A stretch of DNA of 64,000 bases from Domibacillus epiphyticus (GTDB lineage Bacteria > Bacillota > Bacilli > Bacillales > Domibacillaceae). The position numbers and the translations under genes are program-made. The notes under the pieces were generated by a model that did not search any database, was not told the DNA's origin, and worked only from the letters and a program-made list of their open reading frames with translations. Location of the stretch: positions 124,001 to 188,000 of the forward strand of contig NZ_MSFI01000006.1 in assembly GCF_001975785.1 (NCBI RefSeq), given 5' to 3'. Below, in pieces: positions 33,673 to 41,824 of the stretch (the first letter of the stretch is position 1; each line of letters starts with the position of its first letter).

Positions 33673-35512
33673 GAAGGGCCCCACTTTCTTTCTGTGCATC
33701 CAGTTCATTAATATAGTGAATTAATTCAGTAGACATATCGTGGCGTAAAAACGGTGTAATAATGTACAGTCCGTTAAATAATTCCGCCGCTGTATCGAGC
33801 AGTTCTTTCGCAATTTGGACGCCTTCTTTTGCAGATGATTCTTTATCATCACCGCATGCACGCATACGTTCCAGCGTTTCATCTGATAATTTAATGCCAG
33901 GCACCTCATTATGCAAAAATTCGGCATTGCGCATCGTTGTAAGCGGCATGATACCGATAAAAACAGGTGTCGGTAAATGTTTTGTCGCTTCATGTACTTC
34001 AATGATTTTTTCCTTCGTAAATACAGGCTGTGTAATGAAGTAATCCGCGCCGCATTCAATTTTTTTCTCCATTCGTTTTACAGCGCGGTCCAATACCCGT
34101 ACATTCGGATTAAACGCTGCCGCAACTGAAAAATTGGCTTTCTTTTTAAGCGGTTTTCCCGAGAAAGAAATGCCTTCATTTAATTGCTTAATGAGCTGAA
34201 TCAACTCAAGGCTTGAAACATCATAAACACTTGTTGCGCCTGGAAAATCACCGACTTTGGTCGGGTCGCCTGTAATCGCAAGCACGTCATGTAAACCAAG
34301 TGAGTCAAGCCCCATTAAATGAGATTGCAGCCCGATTAAGTTACGGTCGCGGCATGTAATGTGGACGAGTGAACGGACGTCGTGCTTCATTTTCAACGTC
34401 GCGCCCATCGCCATATTGCTGACACGTGGCGAAGCGAGCGAATTGTCTGCCATTGTCACGGCATCAACACCAGCATCGTATAATTTTTTCGCGCCTTCAA
34501 TAAATTTTTCTGTCAGAAGCGTTTTTGGTGTATCCAGTTCCACGATCACAGTCCGTTCTGTTTTTGCTTTTTCACAGATCGATACGTCTGTCATAGGAGA
34601 AGCTTCCTGGATAACAATTGGTTTTTTTATTTTTACATTTTTCTCTGTTAAAGGAGGGAGGCCGGCGAGCCGCTTTTTCGCTGCTTCAATATGTTTCGGC
34701 GTTGTACCGCAGCAGCCGCCGATTAAGCGAACACCTTCATTGCGTAAATGCACGGCAGCCCGTCCAAAGTAATCCGCTTCTGATTCATAAACAATTCGGC
34801 CGTCTTCCACATCCAGCAAGCTCGCATTTGGGTAAGCGGATAAAAACGCTTTTTCCGGCAATGTGACGTCTTCAAACGCTTGAATTGTATGGTACGGGCC
34901 AAGACGGCAGTTCACACCGACAATATCTGCGCCAATTCCTTCAAGCCGGTGTAAAGCTTCATTTAATGACAGCCCATTTTGAAGAACACCGGGCTCATGC
35001 ATTGATACTTGCGCAATAACCGGCACATCGCTCATTTCACGCAAAAGCTGGATAGAAGAGGACAGCTCTTCAAAGTCATAATAGGTTTCTAGTAAAAGGC
35101 CATCCGGGTTGCCGGCTAGAAGACTTTCGGCCTGCTCACGAACAGAGGAAAGAATATCATTCATTGTTGCGCTGCTTTTACGGATGCCGCGAATGCCGCC
35201 GATTGTTCCGAGTACAAATTGTCCGCCTGGTGCTGCCGCTTTTTTCGCAATTTCAACAGCAGCCTTATTCAATTCATTCGTCCTATTTTCCATTCCATAA
35301 CGGGCAAGTTTAATCGAATTGGCACCGTACGTATTGGTTTGAATAATATCGGCACCTGCATCAATGTAGTCTTTATGAATTTTTTCAATAATTTCCGGCT
35401 TTTCCGTATTTAATTCTTCATAGCAAAAGTCAATGCCATATGAATATAAAAGTGTACCCATCGCTCCGTCAGCGGTTAGCACATCGGTTTTCAGCCTGTT
35501 AAGTAATGTCAT
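33653..35512 (-). CDS. yitJ: Bifunctional homocysteine methyltransferase / methylenetetrahydrofolate reductase YitJ
   Basis: The 619-residue protein fuses two domains. Residues 1 to about 290 form a homocysteine S-methyltransferase domain with GVNCRLGP and GGCCGTTPKHIEAAK (near residue 266) for zinc. Residues from about 325 form a methylenetetrahydrofolate reductase domain with VIVELDTPKT, VTMADNSLASPRVSN, VHITCRDRNLIGLQSHL and DYFITQPVFT. The reductase makes 5-methyl-tetrahydrofolate, the methyl donor for MetH encoded next. A SAM-I riboswitch and attenuator lie in the leader, so the pair is switched off when S-adenosylmethionine is high. This matches yitJ of B. subtilis, where metH is absent. 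Confidence 0.95.
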   Translation of the reverse strand: MTLLNRLKTDVLTADGAMGTLLYSYGIDFCYEELNTEKPEIIEKIHKDYIDAGADIIQTNTYGANSIKLARYGMENRTNELNKAAVEIAKKAAAPGGQFVLGTIGGIRGIRKSSATMNDILSSVREQAESLLAGNPDGLLLETYYDFEELSSSIQLLREMSDVPVIAQVSMHEPGVLQNGLSLNEALHRLEGIGADIVGVNCRLGPYHTIQAFEDVTLPEKAFLSAYPNASLLDVEDGRIVYESEADYFGRAAVHLRNEGVRLIGGCCGTTPKHIEAAKKRLAGLPPLTEKNVKIKKPIVIQEASPMTDVSICEKAKTERTVIVELDTPKTLLTEKFIEGAKKLYDAGVDAVTMADNSLASPRVSNMAMGATLKMKHDVRSLVHITCRDRNLIGLQSHLMGLDSLGLHDVLAITGDPTKVGDFPGATSVYDVSSLELIQLIKQLNEGISFSGKPLKKKANFSVAAAFNPNVRVLDRAVKRMEKKIECGADYFITQPVFTKEKIIEVHEATKHLPTPVFIGIMPLTTMRNAEFLHNEVPGIKLSDETLERMRACGDDKESSAKEGVQIAKELLDTAAELFNGLYIITPFLRHDMSTELIHYINELDAQKESGALHDYSSN

Positions 35513-35540
35513 TGAACAGCCGTCCTCTCAATTTTTAAAT

Positions 35541-35574
35541 AAAAAAAGCCTTCCAGAAGCAAGAAGGCTTTTTC
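35541..35574 (-). terminator. Attenuator hairpin of the SAM-I riboswitch
   Basis: On the minus strand AAAGCCTTC-N9-GAAGGCTTT is followed by a T-tract, about 25 bases before the yitJ start. It is the expression platform terminator of the upstream riboswitch. Confidence 0.88.
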
Positions 35575-35596
35575 AACATGTATGTGTTGTCCATTC

Positions 35597-35705
35597 CTTC
35601 TCATCTTCCAGACGTTGAGTCGTCTGCTGGATTTAGCACCTGACCATCCGGCTGGTTGCTGAAGCGTCTATGGGCCAGTACCCTCGGCTTCTCTTGATAA
35701 GAATT
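35597..35705 (-). promoter_or_regulatory. SAM-I (S-box) riboswitch
   Basis: On the minus strand the leader shows the S-box signature: CTTATCAAGAG, then AGCCGAGGG, a CTGGCCC segment, GACGCTTCAGCAACC, GGTCAGGTGCTAA, TCCAGC, and a closing GATGAGAAG that pairs with the opening TTCTTATC to form P1. It precedes the attenuator hairpin and yitJ-metH. SAM binding should favour termination. Boundaries are within a few bases. Confidence 0.95.
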
Positions 35706-35776
35706 AGGTTATTGAATTGTATGAATAATTAAAAATATCATAACGTTATAACGCCGTTCCGTCAAGAACAATTTCA

Positions 35777-36475
35777 TTATGAAGACGGGTGAATCGACAA
35801 ATTGCGAATGACCGGCCATGTTGCGGCAAAGCAAACAATACCGATAATAAAAATGATGAAGAAATTTGCAAATTCAGGTCCGTTTACTAAACTTCTCGTT
35901 AACTCTATCAGTTTTTCTTGAATATTTGGTAAAAAGAAAAGGGGTGAAATCGCAAGAAAAGTGTATCCAGCTTTACGGGCGAATCGGAAAAAAATTGCAC
36001 CAATAAAAAATGCAGCGGCAAGACAAAAGAAAAAGAGAAACATGTCGATGACGGTTGATGCAAAGATGGAAGGCGTTTCACTGATTAAATCTGATGCCCG
36101 GAAAAAATGGATTTTTTTCACATTGAGCAGATTCCCTGCAAATGTCCCGAGTTCGAGAAAAATTGTGTGGATGGCCGCCATTACCATCGATGTGAGGAAA
36201 AATGAAAGACCGATGCCGGCTAAAAATTGATTGCGTGTGGCACCGCGCCGAATGCAATACGGCAGGCTGACTTTCACCGTGATAAAGCCAGTAACGATCA
36301 TGTAAAGAGCCAATGCTAAGGATGTGCCGCTCATATATACTACACCATCGGACATCGAGAAGGAGAGAAGAATGGATAGAATCATCATAACGCCTAGTAT
36401 GATCCAGAATCCGCTGACTGCCTTTTTCAATCCGATAAATTCATAGTATAGAACTGCTTTTATATTGCTCATCAT
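35777..36475 (-). CDS. ABC transporter permease
   Basis: The 232-residue protein has about six hydrophobic helices and no ATP-binding motif. It begins MMSNIKAVLYYEFIGLKKAV, a short cytosolic helix before the first membrane segment, as in Ytr-type and ABC-2-type permeases. Its gene overlaps the ATPase gene by 4 bases, and a GntR regulator gene comes first, so the three form one operon. Such GntR-ABC groups in Bacillus (ytr, ycb type) respond to cell-wall antibiotics or stress. The cargo is unknown and only one permease is present. Confidence 0.8.
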   Translation of the reverse strand: MMSNIKAVLYYEFIGLKKAVSGFWIILGVMMILSILLSFSMSDGVVYMSGTSLALALYMIVTGFITVKVSLPYCIRRGATRNQFLAGIGLSFFLTSMVMAAIHTIFLELGTFAGNLLNVKKIHFFRASDLISETPSIFASTVIDMFLFFFCLAAAFFIGAIFFRFARKAGYTFLAISPLFFLPNIQEKLIELTRSLVNGPEFANFFIIFIIGIVCFAATWPVIRNLSIHPSS

Positions 36476-37332
36476 TTTCTCCCCCCTGTATGAGAATTGG
36501 TTAAATGAACCATTAATTCTTGTATCGGAATAGCGCTGGTTTCAAGAAGGTGCAGTTCTGCTTCATGACGATTCCATTCAGGCCCAAATACATAGGCTGT
36601 TGTTCGTCCAGCGAATTCTTTCCGGTGAAGCGGTGATTTTCCATTTAATTCCATCACATCCTTTTTGGCTCCAGTAACAGAAAAGCTCTCTTCGCGTAAT
36701 GTTTCGGCATCTTTATGGAGAATTAGGGAACCGTCGTGAATAATGAATATTTCTTCAAACAATTTTGCCGCTTCATCAATTAAGTGGGTTGATAAAATGA
36801 ACAAGCGCGGCTCACGTTCAAATTCTTCAATTAGCAAGTCATAAAAGCGGCTGCGAAAGGCGGCATCGAGTCCGATGTACGGTTCATCAAAAATGGTCAC
36901 GGGTGAATAGCTGGCGAGTCCGACGATAATGCCAAGTGCAGATTCCATGCCTTTCGAAAGGCTTTTCACTTTTTTTGAACGTTTCAATTGGAAAAGGCTG
37001 ATCAGCTCATCCGCCCGTTTTTGATCCCAATTCGGATAGAAGAGGGAAGCGGACTTTACTGTATCTTTTACCGTGAATTCTTTATTGAAGTTCCCGCTTT
37101 CATTAATAAGACAGACGCTGCTTTGTTTTGTCGCTGGTGGATACCCGTTCACATCGATAGAACCATCATTCGGGAAAATGCAGCCGGCGATCATATTTAG
37201 GGCCGTTGTTTTTCCGGCGCCGTTTCGACCGAGCATACCAACAATTTTTGGACCTTTCATCGTAAAGGATAAACGATTTAATGCCATGTGCGCCCCGAAT
37301 GTTTTTGTCACGTGATCAAATTGTACGTTCAT
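36472..37332 (-). CDS. ABC transporter ATP-binding protein
   Basis: The 286-residue ATPase has Walker A GRNGAGKTT near residue 36, a signature-like LSKGMESALGIIVGLA that departs from the canonical LSGGQ, and Walker B VTIFDEPYIGLDA, followed by the LSTH switch motif. It drives the adjacent permease. The C-terminal 60 or so residues are an extra domain with no clear motif. It overlaps both the GntR gene and the permease gene by 4 bases. The atypical signature is shared by YtrB-like ATPases. Substrate unknown. Confidence 0.88.
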   Translation of the reverse strand: MNVQFDHVTKTFGAHMALNRLSFTMKGPKIVGMLGRNGAGKTTALNMIAGCIFPNDGSIDVNGYPPATKQSSVCLINESGNFNKEFTVKDTVKSASLFYPNWDQKRADELISLFQLKRSKKVKSLSKGMESALGIIVGLASYSPVTIFDEPYIGLDAAFRSRFYDLLIEEFEREPRLFILSTHLIDEAAKLFEEIFIIHDGSLILHKDAETLREESFSVTGAKKDVMELNGKSPLHRKEFAGRTTAYVFGPEWNRHEAELHLLETSAIPIQELMVHLTNSHTGGRK

Positions 37333-37700
37333 GACTCGCGGCCTCCTTTTTTTATCATCGTTTCAAGCTCCACAGGGGAAATATCCAGTTTGGCTGCTTC
37401 ATTCATAAGCGGTACGATAAAAGATTCGTAAAACTGTGTTTTTCGTTTGTCTGTTACCTGTTTTTTCGCTCCTTCTGACACGAACATGCCAATCCCTCTT
37501 TTCTTATATAAAATGCCTTCATCAACGAGAAGATTAATACCTTTAGCTGCTGTCGCCGGATTGATCTGATAATGGGCCGCGAATTCATTTGTGGATGGAA
37601 CGCGGCTGCCTTCAGGAAATGTATCATCTAAAATGCCGCTTTCAACTTCTTCAGCAATTTGAATGAAAATCGGTTTTGAGTCGTCCAATTTTGCGCCCAA
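37329..37700 (-). CDS. GntR-family regulator (YtrA type)
   Basis: The 123-residue protein is a short GntR regulator of the YtrA subfamily: a winged helix-turn-helix (PIFIQIAEEVESGILDDTFPEG and FAAHYQINPATAAKGINLLVDEGILYKKRGIGMFV) with only a small C-terminal helical dimerisation part instead of a full effector domain. YtrA-type regulators repress the ABC operon they head. A 12-base AT-rich direct or inverted motif near 37715-37745 (GTTAATTGGTTAGTTAC, TAATTAAC) upstream of the ATG is the likely operator and promoter region. It overlaps the ATPase gene by 4 bases. Confidence 0.88.
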   Translation of the reverse strand: MGAKLDDSKPIFIQIAEEVESGILDDTFPEGSRVPSTNEFAAHYQINPATAAKGINLLVDEGILYKKRGIGMFVSEGAKKQVTDKRKTQFYESFIVPLMNEAAKLDISPVELETMIKKGGRES

Positions 37701-37775
37701 TGGATAACCCCCTATCTTGTTAATTGGTTAGTTACTTATGTAATTAACCGTAATGCCATTTCTTGTTTTTGTCAA

Positions 37776-37805
37776 TAAAAAAACCGCAGAATAGTTTCTG
37801 CGGAG
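37776..37805 (-). terminator. Terminator of the sdpR-sdpI pair
   Basis: CCGCAGAA pairs with TTCTGCGG around a short loop and on the minus strand is followed by seven T residues. Confidence 0.85.
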
Positions 37806-37809
37806 AAAG

Positions 37810-38442
37810 TTAATGTGCTTTTTTGTATAGAAGATAAGATTGAACAGTCGGAATAAGAACGATTGCAAGAATGACGATAATAAAAATACTTAACCGAATC
37901 ATTGACGGGAAAAACATCGTTAGGATGAAAATAACACCGGCAAGGATAAATAAGAAGCCTCCGGTCCGATGCGTTTTCATCCAGATGTGTTCATCCGCAA
38001 TCGTCCACGGCGTCCGCAGCCCAATCATGTAACTAGGGCGAATGCGGGGCATGAAGTTTCCAATAATAATAAATAAGAGTCCAATTAGCAGTGAAACAGC
38101 GATATCCATTTCTACGGTGTAACCGAGTCCGTTTAAAAGCAGCAAGGCATGAACAATACCGACCAGTGTTACAGTGGCATACATAATAATTTTGTAGCTG
38201 CCTTTGAATTTGTCATAGTTTTGCCGGCGGGGGTCAATCTTCGGTGCCAGTATGAGAATGGTGCAAATAAACAGCAGCATGCCTGGACCGAAAAAGGCAC
38301 CAAGCCATTTGGAGGAATACCCGTCGACTGTTCCGTCCGGCCCCCAGTGAGTAGCAATTTGATCTGGCAGATAAGGAAGTGCAGCCAGACTGGCAATAAC
38401 AGCAGCGGTTAAGACCATCCAAAAATAACGATATTCTTTCAT
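37810..38442 (-). CDS. SdpI-family membrane protein
   Basis: The 210-residue protein has about six hydrophobic segments. Its N-terminal DUF1648 part contains LPDQIATHWGPDGTVDGYSSK, and the C-terminal part carries the SdpI signature MIGLRTPWTIADEHIWMKTHRTGG. SdpI in B. subtilis protects the cell against the SdpC killing toxin and at the same time sequesters the repressor SdpR at the membrane. The gene overlaps an SdpR-like regulator by 4 bases, giving the same regulator-immunity pair. No SdpABC toxin genes are in the window, so the pair is an orphan here. Confidence 0.88.
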   Translation of the reverse strand: MKEYRYFWMVLTAAVIASLAALPYLPDQIATHWGPDGTVDGYSSKWLGAFFGPGMLLFICTILILAPKIDPRRQNYDKFKGSYKIIMYATVTLVGIVHALLLLNGLGYTVEMDIAVSLLIGLLFIIIGNFMPRIRPSYMIGLRTPWTIADEHIWMKTHRTGGFLFILAGVIFILTMFFPSMIRLSIFIIVILAIVLIPTVQSYLLYKKAH

Positions 38443-38714
38443 GATTCATTCTCCTTTCGTGATATGTCCATCATCCATTTCACAACGTCCTGAAAAACGG
38501 TCGTGTTTAATGAGTAAATAATGTGCTGTCCATTTCGTTCCGACAGAACAAGACCGGCACTCTGCAGTGTATTCAAATGATGTGAAATGCTGGGTTTTGT
38601 CATATTGAATTGGTCCGCGATATCGCCTGCTGTCCGGTCACGTTCTTTTAACAAATCGATAATGCTGAGTCTTGTCGGATCGGAGAGAGCTTTGAAAACA
38701 AGTGTTTGAGACAT
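38439..38714 (-). CDS. ArsR-family repressor (SdpR-like)
   Basis: The 91-residue winged-helix repressor has ALSDPTRLSIIDLLKERDRT, then GDIADQFNMTKPSISHHLNTL as the recognition helix, and a beta-wing GLVLSERNGQHIIYSL. It lacks the Cys pair of metal-sensing ArsR proteins, as SdpR does. The start at 38714 follows AAAGGA by about eight bases; the ATG three codons upstream touches that site. Together with the SdpI-like gene, which it overlaps, it probably controls its own operon. An imperfect repeat TAGATGTTTACCTAATTATCTA near 38732-38755 may be its operator. Confidence 0.87.
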   Translation of the reverse strand: MSQTLVFKALSDPTRLSIIDLLKERDRTAGDIADQFNMTKPSISHHLNTLQSAGLVLSERNGQHIIYSLNTTVFQDVVKWMMDISRKENES

Positions 38715-38833
38715 ATTGATCATCCTTTATTTAGATGTTTACCTAATTATCTAAATTATAAATGAGGAAGGAAGAATATTCAAGATGAAAAAGCAGCGGT
38801 GATTTTTAGTGAGCATTATATCTTGTGGAAATA

Positions 38834-38866
38834 TAAAAAGGCTACGAACAGAAGATTCGCAGCCTG
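38834..38866 (-). terminator. mreBH terminator
   Basis: GGCTACGAA pairs with TTCGCAGCC with one mismatch; on the minus strand a T-tract follows shortly after the mreBH stop codon. Confidence 0.75.
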
Positions 38867-38871
38867 GCTGA

Positions 38872-39882
38872 TTAAGATGTGACTTTTTGTAATTTTTTTA
38901 GCACATGAAGCGATCGTCCAGTGCCGATTGCTACGGATTCAAGAGGGTTTGGTGCAAGGTGAACCGGTACAATGATTTCTTCAGCCAGCCATTCTTGAAT
39001 GCCATTTAAAAGGGAGCCGCCTCCGCTTATCACAACACCGCGGTCAACGATATCTCCGCTCAGTTCAGGAGGTGATGATTCGAGTGTGACACGGATCGTT
39101 TCTAAAATCGCCATCAACGATTCGCGGAGGGCATGCTGAATTTCATAGGAGCTGACAACGACGGTTTTCGGCAGTCCAGTGACGAGATCACGTCCGCGCA
39201 CATCCATTTTCATCTCTGCATGTTCTATCGGTGCGTATCCGATCTCCATTTTTATATTTTCAGCTGTTCTTTCGCCAATGAGCAAATTGTATTCTTTCCG
39301 AATATACTGCACAATGTCTTCATCTAATTTGTCCCCTGCGAGGCGAATTGAATTACATGATACGACACCGCCATATGAAATAATGGCTACTTCTGTTGTT
39401 CCGCCGCCAATATCAACGATTAAATTCGCAATCGGTTCTTCAACAGGCAAGTCAGCTCCAATCGCTGCTGCTACAGGTTCTTCGATTAAATGAACCGTTT
39501 TTGCTCCGCTTGATTTGATCGCATCTTGAATGGCACGGCGTTCCACACCTGTTGCGCCCGATGGCGTGCAGACTACAACAGTTGGTTTGCGTATGGCGAA
39601 TCCGGCCGCTTTTCCCGCTTTTTTCATTAGCTCTTTTAACATTTCTGATGTGATATCAAAGTCTGCAATCACCCCGTCTTTCATCGGACGTACGGCTGCG
39701 ATTTGTCCCGGTGTTTTCCCGATCATTTCTTTCGCATCCGATCCGACGGCTAATACTTTTTTTGTATTTAAATCAAGGGCAACAACAGAAGGTTCGTTTA
39801 AAATAATCCCTTTATCCTTACTGTAAACGAGCAAATTTGCTGTTCCCAGGTCGATTCCAATCTCTGCTTGTCCAAACATCAT
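38872..39882 (-). CDS. mreBH: Actin-like rod-shape protein MreBH
   Basis: The 336-residue protein is a bacterial actin that forms membrane-bound filaments and guides wall synthesis. The nucleotide-binding motifs are [13 protein letters not shown] (phosphate 1), [17 protein letters not shown] (phosphate 2) and [13 protein letters not shown] (adenosine). The connecting helix [11 protein letters not shown] is also present. It stands alone, away from the mreBCD-minCD operon, and its length equals that of MreBH of B. subtilis (335), the isoform linked to the LytE hydrolase. The ATG at 39882 follows GGAGG by seven bases. Mbl is the alternative assignment. Confidence 0.87.
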   Translation of the reverse strand: MMFGQAEIGIDLGTANLLVYSKDKGIILNEPSVVALDLNTKKVLAVGSDAKEMIGKTPGQIAAVRPMKDGVIADFDITSEMLKELMKKAGKAAGFAIRKPTVVVCTPSGATGVERRAIQDAIKSSGAKTVHLIEEPVAAAIGADLPVEEPIANLIVDIGGGTTEVAIISYGGVVSCNSIRLAGDKLDEDIVQYIRKEYNLLIGERTAENIKMEIGYAPIEHAEMKMDVRGRDLVTGLPKTVVVSSYEIQHALRESLMAILETIRVTLESSPPELSGDIVDRGVVISGGGSLLNGIQEWLAEEIIVPVHLAPNPLESVAIGTGRSLHVLKKLQKVTS

Positions 39883-40073
39883 TTCCATTCCTCCAAACGG
39901 CGTTTTTTTGCCTTCGTTCAGTATAAATAAGAAGAAGAACGGGTGTACATGGGACAAAAAGATGAACAATCAAATGTTACAGCTATGACAAAGAAAAAAG
40001 CCGCTCTTTCAACAAAAAGGGCAGCTGTTGTTACGGAAATTTAAATTTTGTCATGAACAATCGGGGTCTATTG

Positions 40074-40577
40074 TCACATTTTTTTAAAGAAAAAAGCTAG
40101 TTCTTTACTATGGTCTTTTCTCGTTTTCCGGTACGCTGCACGTGCTGGTGCTGTGTCAAAAAGCCACTTTTCTTCTTCTGATTCAGGTAATACACTGGCT
40201 ACTTCGACAGGGCTTCCATTTTTATTGAGCGCCACAAATGTAAGAAACGCGATCGCTGCGACTTCTTCATCACCGGTTATAAGATTTTCGGATGTCACAC
40301 GGACAAACACTTCCATGCTGGAGTGTCCTGTATAAGTGACCATTGCTTTGAGCGTTACCGTGTCACCAACCTTTATCGGGCGTATAAAATCAACAGAATC
40401 AGTTGAGGCGGTCACGGTCGGATTACGGGCAAACCGCGTTGCTGAAATAGAAGCGACATCATCAATATGAGCCATTAATTTTCCGCCAAAAAGAGTACCG
40501 TAATAATTAGTATCTGGCGGAAACACTTGGGCTGACTTTACGGCAATCGTATCTTGCATTCGTTTGGTTTCTTTCAT
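40074..40577 (-). CDS. Acyl-CoA thioesterase, hot-dog fold (YkhA-like, second copy)
   Basis: The 167-residue protein is the same type of hot-dog acyl-CoA hydrolase as the gene at 8237-8767. It has NYYGTLFGGKLMAHIDDVASISATRFA around the active-site helix, TASTDSVDFIRPI, and VTYTGHSSMEVFVRVTS. The two copies agree in all family motifs, differing mostly at the ends. It is preceded by AAGGTGAT and is divergent from argF. Synteny with B. subtilis ykhA cannot be checked inside this window. Substrate chain length is unknown. Confidence 0.87.
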   Translation of the reverse strand: MKETKRMQDTIAVKSAQVFPPDTNYYGTLFGGKLMAHIDDVASISATRFARNPTVTASTDSVDFIRPIKVGDTVTLKAMVTYTGHSSMEVFVRVTSENLITGDEEVAAIAFLTFVALNKNGSPVEVASVLPESEEEKWLFDTAPARAAYRKTRKDHSKELAFFFKKM

Positions 40578-40732
40578 TTTATCACCTTATTCCTTCCACA
40601 AATTAGTATACATCATGAAAACGGTGTCATAAAGATTTTCAACATAAATGTTAAAAAAGTGGTTGTATTTTCATTCTTTATAGTGTATAAATATAAATAT
40701 AACAAAGGTGACGACACGTCGGGGTGACTTTC

Positions 40733-41686
40733 ATGATAGCGAAGGAACAATTGAAGGAGCTTGACCTGAAAGGGAAAGATTTCCTGAAACTTCTCGACTT
40801 CAGTATAGAAGAAGTGCAGGCGCTGGTTTTGCTTGCTGACGATATGAAAAAGAATAAAGAATCATATATGGATACGTTAAAGGGACAAATCCTTGGCATG
40901 ATTTTTGAAAAAAGTTCAACAAGAACACGCGTCTCATTCGAAACAGCTATTCTTCAATTAGGCGGACACGGCATGTTTTTAAGCTCAGAAAATTTGCAGA
41001 TCGGACGCGGAGAAACGATTGAAGATACAGGGAAAGTGCTATCAGGCTACCTCGATGGCATCATGATCCGTACACACGGTCATGACCGCATCGAAACACT
41101 GGCGGATGCAGCCTCAATTCCTGTTGTTAACGGTTTAACGGACTTATATCATCCGTGCCAGGCACTTGCTGATTTGCTAACCGTTTACGAGCACAAAAGC
41201 GGCTTTAAAGGAAATAAGATGGTTTATATTGGCGATGGCAATAATGTAGCACATTCGCTTATGATCGGCTCGGTCATGATGGGAATGGATTTCACATTAT
41301 GTGCACCAAAAGGCTATGAAGCAGATTCGGATGTCATTGCGAAATCAAAAAAAATCGCAGCTGAAACAGGTGCTGTCCTGGCGTTTACAGAAGATCCGCT
41401 TGAAGCAGTTAAAGGTGCAGATTTTATCTATACGGACGTCTGGACGAGTATGGGGCAGGAAGAGGAGTCTGCGCTGCGCTTGAAAGCATTTGAATCGTAT
41501 CAAGTAAATGAGACATTGCTTGCTGTGGCGAACAAAGACTGCAAATTTATGCATTGTCTGCCGGCTCACCGTGGTGAGGAAGTGTCTGCCGGCGTGATGG
41601 ATGGAGAAGCATCTGTCGTGTTCCAGCAGGCTGAAAACCGGATGCATGCACAAAAAGCGGTTTTATACAGCTTAATGAAAAAATAA
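40733..41686 (+). CDS. argF: Ornithine carbamoyltransferase
   Basis: The 317-residue enzyme makes citrulline from ornithine and carbamoyl phosphate. The carbamoyl phosphate motif STRTR lies at residues 62-66, HPCQ at 140-143, and HCLPAHR, with the catalytic Cys, begins at residue 274. The ATG at 40733 follows GGGGTGA by five bases; a GTG three codons upstream lies inside that site. The gene stands alone, apart from the arginine operon, so it may be the biosynthetic argF moved out of argCJBD or a catabolic arcB-type copy. No arc genes are nearby, so biosynthesis is more likely. Confidence 0.93.
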   Translation: MIAKEQLKELDLKGKDFLKLLDFSIEEVQALVLLADDMKKNKESYMDTLKGQILGMIFEKSSTRTRVSFETAILQLGGHGMFLSSENLQIGRGETIEDTGKVLSGYLDGIMIRTHGHDRIETLADAASIPVVNGLTDLYHPCQALADLLTVYEHKSGFKGNKMVYIGDGNNVAHSLMIGSVMMGMDFTLCAPKGYEADSDVIAKSKKIAAETGAVLAFTEDPLEAVKGADFIYTDVWTSMGQEEESALRLKAFESYQVNETLLAVANKDCKFMHCLPAHRGEEVSAGVMDGEASVVFQQAENRMHAQKAVLYSLMKK

Positions 41687-41695
41687 GAAACCTTG

Positions 41696-41766
41696 TTCAG
41701 CCGTTATTGGAGAACAGCTGGACGCTATACATTACTTAATTTCAGCCGTTATTGAAGAATGGCTGA
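41696..41766 (+). repeat. Tandem hairpin repeat downstream of argF
   Basis: Two near-identical copies, 41696-41721 and 41741-41766, each begin TTCAGCCGTTATTG and end in AGCTGG or TGGCTG. Each copy can fold, its CAGCC pairing with GGCTG (a perfect match in the second). They lie between the argF stop and the terminator. Confidence 0.6.
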
Positions 41767-41784
41767 TCCCTTTAAAAAACATTC

Positions 41785-41824
41785 AAGCATTCAGACGTCA
41801 TAGGAGGACGCTGAATGCTTTTTT
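41785..41824. terminator. Terminator between argF and yeiH
   Basis: AAGCATTCAG-A-CGTC pairs with GACG-CTGAATGCTT around ATAGGAG, followed by six T residues. It can serve both convergent genes. Confidence 0.85.
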
